Source of the DNA: an uncultured Oscillospiraceae bacterium
GTDB taxonomy: Bacteria > Bacillota > Clostridia > Oscillospirales > Oscillospiraceae
Reading direction: 5' to 3'
Length of the DNA: 6,408 nucleotides
NCBI GenBank assembly: GCA_910585265.1
Contig: CAJUCA010000103.1
Location: 1 to 6,408 of the forward strand
The notes under the pieces are model-generated. The model ran no database searches and had not been told where the DNA came from. It saw only the letters and a program-made list of their open reading frames with translations. The position numbers and the translations under genes were made by a program. This document shows, piece after piece, positions 4,679-6,408 of this stretch (positions are counted from its first letter, which is position 1; every line of letters begins with the position of its first letter).

Positions 4679-6343
4679 GTGAGCAGACAATCGAAGGAAA
4701 ACAGGATCACAGCCCTCTACTGCCGTCTTTCCCAGGACGATGGGCGGGAGGGCGAGAGCAACAGTATTGTCAACCAAAAGGAATTGCTTCAAGGATATGC
4801 TCGTCAGCACCGCTTCAAAAATTTGCGTTTTTTTGTGGATGACGGATGGAGCGGAACGAACTTCGACCGGCCGAGTTTCCGTCAGATGGAGCAGATGATC
4901 GAAGCCGGTGAAGTAGGGACGGTCATTGTCAAGGATATGTCCCGGCTGGGCCGTAACTATCTGCAAGTGGGGATGTATACGGACATTGTATTTGTGGAGA
5001 ACGATGTGCGGTTCATCGCCATCAACGACAACGTGGACTCCGCAGTACAGACCGAGTTTGACATGACCCCAATCCGCAATTTTTGTAACGAACTTTACGC
5101 CAGAGATACCGCCAAGAAGATCAAATCCACGTTTAAGATGAAAGGCGAGAGCGGCAGGCATCTCACCACAAATCCCCCGTTCGGCTACGTCAAGGACGAG
5201 CAGGATAAGGACAGGTGGCTGATCGACGAAGAAGCCGCGAAAACGGTTCGGTACATCTTCAAGCTGTGCTGTGACGGCCTTGGCCCCACACAGATCGCCA
5301 ACCGGCTGAGGCGGGAACAGGTACTCACCCCCACGGCATACAAGGCCCAGCAGCGGGGCGAACTGCTTCCAGAGCGGCCCTTCCAGTGGGCACAGAAAAC
5401 CGTATCCGGGATTTTGGATAAGGTGGAGTATCTGGGCCATACGGAGAATTTCAAGACCGCATCCAAGAACTACCGCAGCAAGAAGCGGGTCAAGACCGCC
5501 AAGGAGGAGCGCAAGCTGTTCCGGGACACCCATCCGGCCATTGTGGATGAACACACCTTTCAGGTGGTACAGGAAATTCGCTCTCACCGCCACAGGCCGA
5601 CGGCTACGGGGAAGGTCAGCATTTTCTCCGGCAAGGTGTTCTGCGCCGACTGTGGGGCAACGCTGCAATACAACACGGCCAACAGCTTTTCAGCGAATCA
5701 GGATTTCTTCAACTGCGGCAACTACCGCAGCAACACCGGGACTTGCACCGCCCACTATATCCGGGCGGTGACGATGGAGAAGATCGTACTGGCCCACATG
5801 AAGCGCGTCCTGGCCTATGTCCAGCAGTTTGAGACATCCTTTGTCAAGCGGGAAATGGAGAAAGCCAACCTCAAGCGCCAATCTTCCGTGGAAAAGGCCA
5901 AGCTGGACATTGTGACGCTAAAGCGGCGGGATGAGGACTTGGACGTGCTGTTCAAGCGCATCTATGAGGACATGGTGGCGGGACGGCTCAGCCCGGAGCG
6001 GTTTGACAAACTTTCCACGCAGTACGAGGAGGAGCAGAAGCAGGTACGGCAGGTCATTGGGGAACTGCAATCGCTGATTGACGATGGCGAACAGGAAGCC
6101 CATGACCTCCGGCAATTCCTGAAAAGCGTTCGCAAGTACACCGACCCGGAAGAACTGACAGCGGAAATGCTGAACGAACTGGTTGACAAGATCATCGTCC
6201 ACGCTCCTGACAAAAGTAGCGGACACCGCAGGCAGAAGATTGAGATTTACTACAAGGCCGCTGGGATCATCGACATCGCTGACGACCTCTGTGAAGCCGG
6301 GGATGGCAGGGGGCAGTGGCGTAAAGAGCGGAAAACGGCCTGA
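4679..6343 (+). CDS. large serine recombinase (TnpX/TndX-like) of the element
   Basis: A 554-residue large serine recombinase counted from GTG 4679. The N-terminal resolvase domain (about 8-150) has the nucleophile motif Y14-x-R16-x-S18 and the second active-site block KDMSRLGRN (85-93) with R89 and R92. A recombinase DNA-binding domain follows (about 165-270, starting near the PPFGY motif). A zinc ribbon has C322/C325 and C346/C356. A long helical coiled-coil segment (about 385-475) comes next, then a DUF4368-like C-terminus (about 476-530) with the RKYTD-ELT signature. Such enzymes excise and integrate elements through a 5'-phosphoserine intermediate without a transposase. All key residues are present, so it is probably active. 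An in-frame TTG at 4607 would add 24 residues but coincides with the -35 box, so it is not the start. Recombinase genes of this class often lie next to one end of their element. Confidence 0.93.
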   Translation: MSRQSKENRITALYCRLSQDDGREGESNSIVNQKELLQGYARQHRFKNLRFFVDDGWSGTNFDRPSFRQMEQMIEAGEVGTVIVKDMSRLGRNYLQVGMYTDIVFVENDVRFIAINDNVDSAVQTEFDMTPIRNFCNELYARDTAKKIKSTFKMKGESGRHLTTNPPFGYVKDEQDKDRWLIDEEAAKTVRYIFKLCCDGLGPTQIANRLRREQVLTPTAYKAQQRGELLPERPFQWAQKTVSGILDKVEYLGHTENFKTASKNYRSKKRVKTAKEERKLFRDTHPAIVDEHTFQVVQEIRSHRHRPTATGKVSIFSGKVFCADCGATLQYNTANSFSANQDFFNCGNYRSNTGTCTAHYIRAVTMEKIVLAHMKRVLAYVQQFETSFVKREMEKANLKRQSSVEKAKLDIVTLKRRDEDLDVLFKRIYEDMVAGRLSPERFDKLSTQYEEEQKQVRQVIGELQSLIDDGEQEAHDLRQFLKSVRKYTDPEELTAEMLNELVDKIIVHAPDKSSGHRRQKIEIYYKAAGIIDIADDLCEAGDGRGQWRKERKTA

Positions 6344-6347
6344 AAAA

Positions 6348-6381
6348 GCAGGACTGTGACCTTTTACAGTCACAGCCCTGC
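6348..6381 (-). terminator. strong hairpin; intrinsic terminator for minus-strand transcription
   Basis: GCAGG-A-CTGTGAC (6348-6360) pairs with GTCACAG-C-CCTGC (6369-6381): 12 pairs and one A-C mismatch around an 8-nt loop. On the minus strand the stem is followed by TTTTT (6347-6343), while the plus side is followed by CTTACAT. It therefore fits a terminator for a convergent transcript arriving from the right of the window, with only a weak T-tract for the recombinase transcript. Confidence 0.55.
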
Positions 6382-6408
6382 CTTACATAGAATACTTCGT
6401 TGCGGCAC

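Noticed and set aside
4355..5668. Long minus-strand ORF of 437 codons
   Set aside because: It is opposite the recombinase, whose conserved domains identify the true coding frame; its translation shows no recognisable family.

Overview
The window looks like part of an integrated mobile element from a gut-type Firmicute (Clostridia such as Oscillospiraceae or Lachnospiraceae). The grounds are a Tn4451/Tn5397-like large serine recombinase with a C-terminal DUF4368-like tail, a MobC/MOBP-type relaxase pair typical of Clostridia, strong GGAGG-type ribosome binding sites, a TTG and a GTG start, and GC-rich coding DNA. The species cannot be named from the sequence alone.

Layout, left to right. (1) 1-1778, minus strand: the N-terminal 592 residues of an MmeI-like (type IIL) fused restriction endonuclease/adenine methyltransferase, cut off by the window edge. 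Nuclease and methyltransferase motifs are intact. GC content falls sharply just after the NPPF motif, suggesting that the specificity half was exchanged. (2) 1779-2679: about 900 bp without a convincing gene but dense in structure. It holds divergent promoters, a promoter-hairpin-terminator unit (1867-2048) that looks like an orphan small RNA or attenuator leader, six inverted repeats built on TGACGGCA or TGGCATCA (2164-2451), and three GC-rich hairpins (2555-2633) just before the mobilization genes, the best candidate for oriT. (3) 2680-4579, plus strand: three tightly overlapped genes, mobC, a MOBP-type relaxase and a small TnpW-like protein. (4) 4595-6343: a serine recombinase with its own promoter, a 12-bp palindrome abutting the -35 box, and a GTG start at 4679. 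(5) 6344-6408: a strong hairpin whose T-tract faces the minus strand, and possibly the right end of the element.

How it fits together (inference): the recombinase would excise and integrate the element. MobC and the relaxase would bind and nick oriT upstream of mobC, so that a helper conjugation system can transfer the excised circle. The restriction-modification gene would be defensive or stabilizing cargo, or the chromosomal neighbour if the left end lies between it and the mob genes. No type IV secretion gene is visible, so as seen this is a mobilizable rather than a self-transmissible element. The least explained parts are the hairpin array and the orphan leader-like transcription unit.
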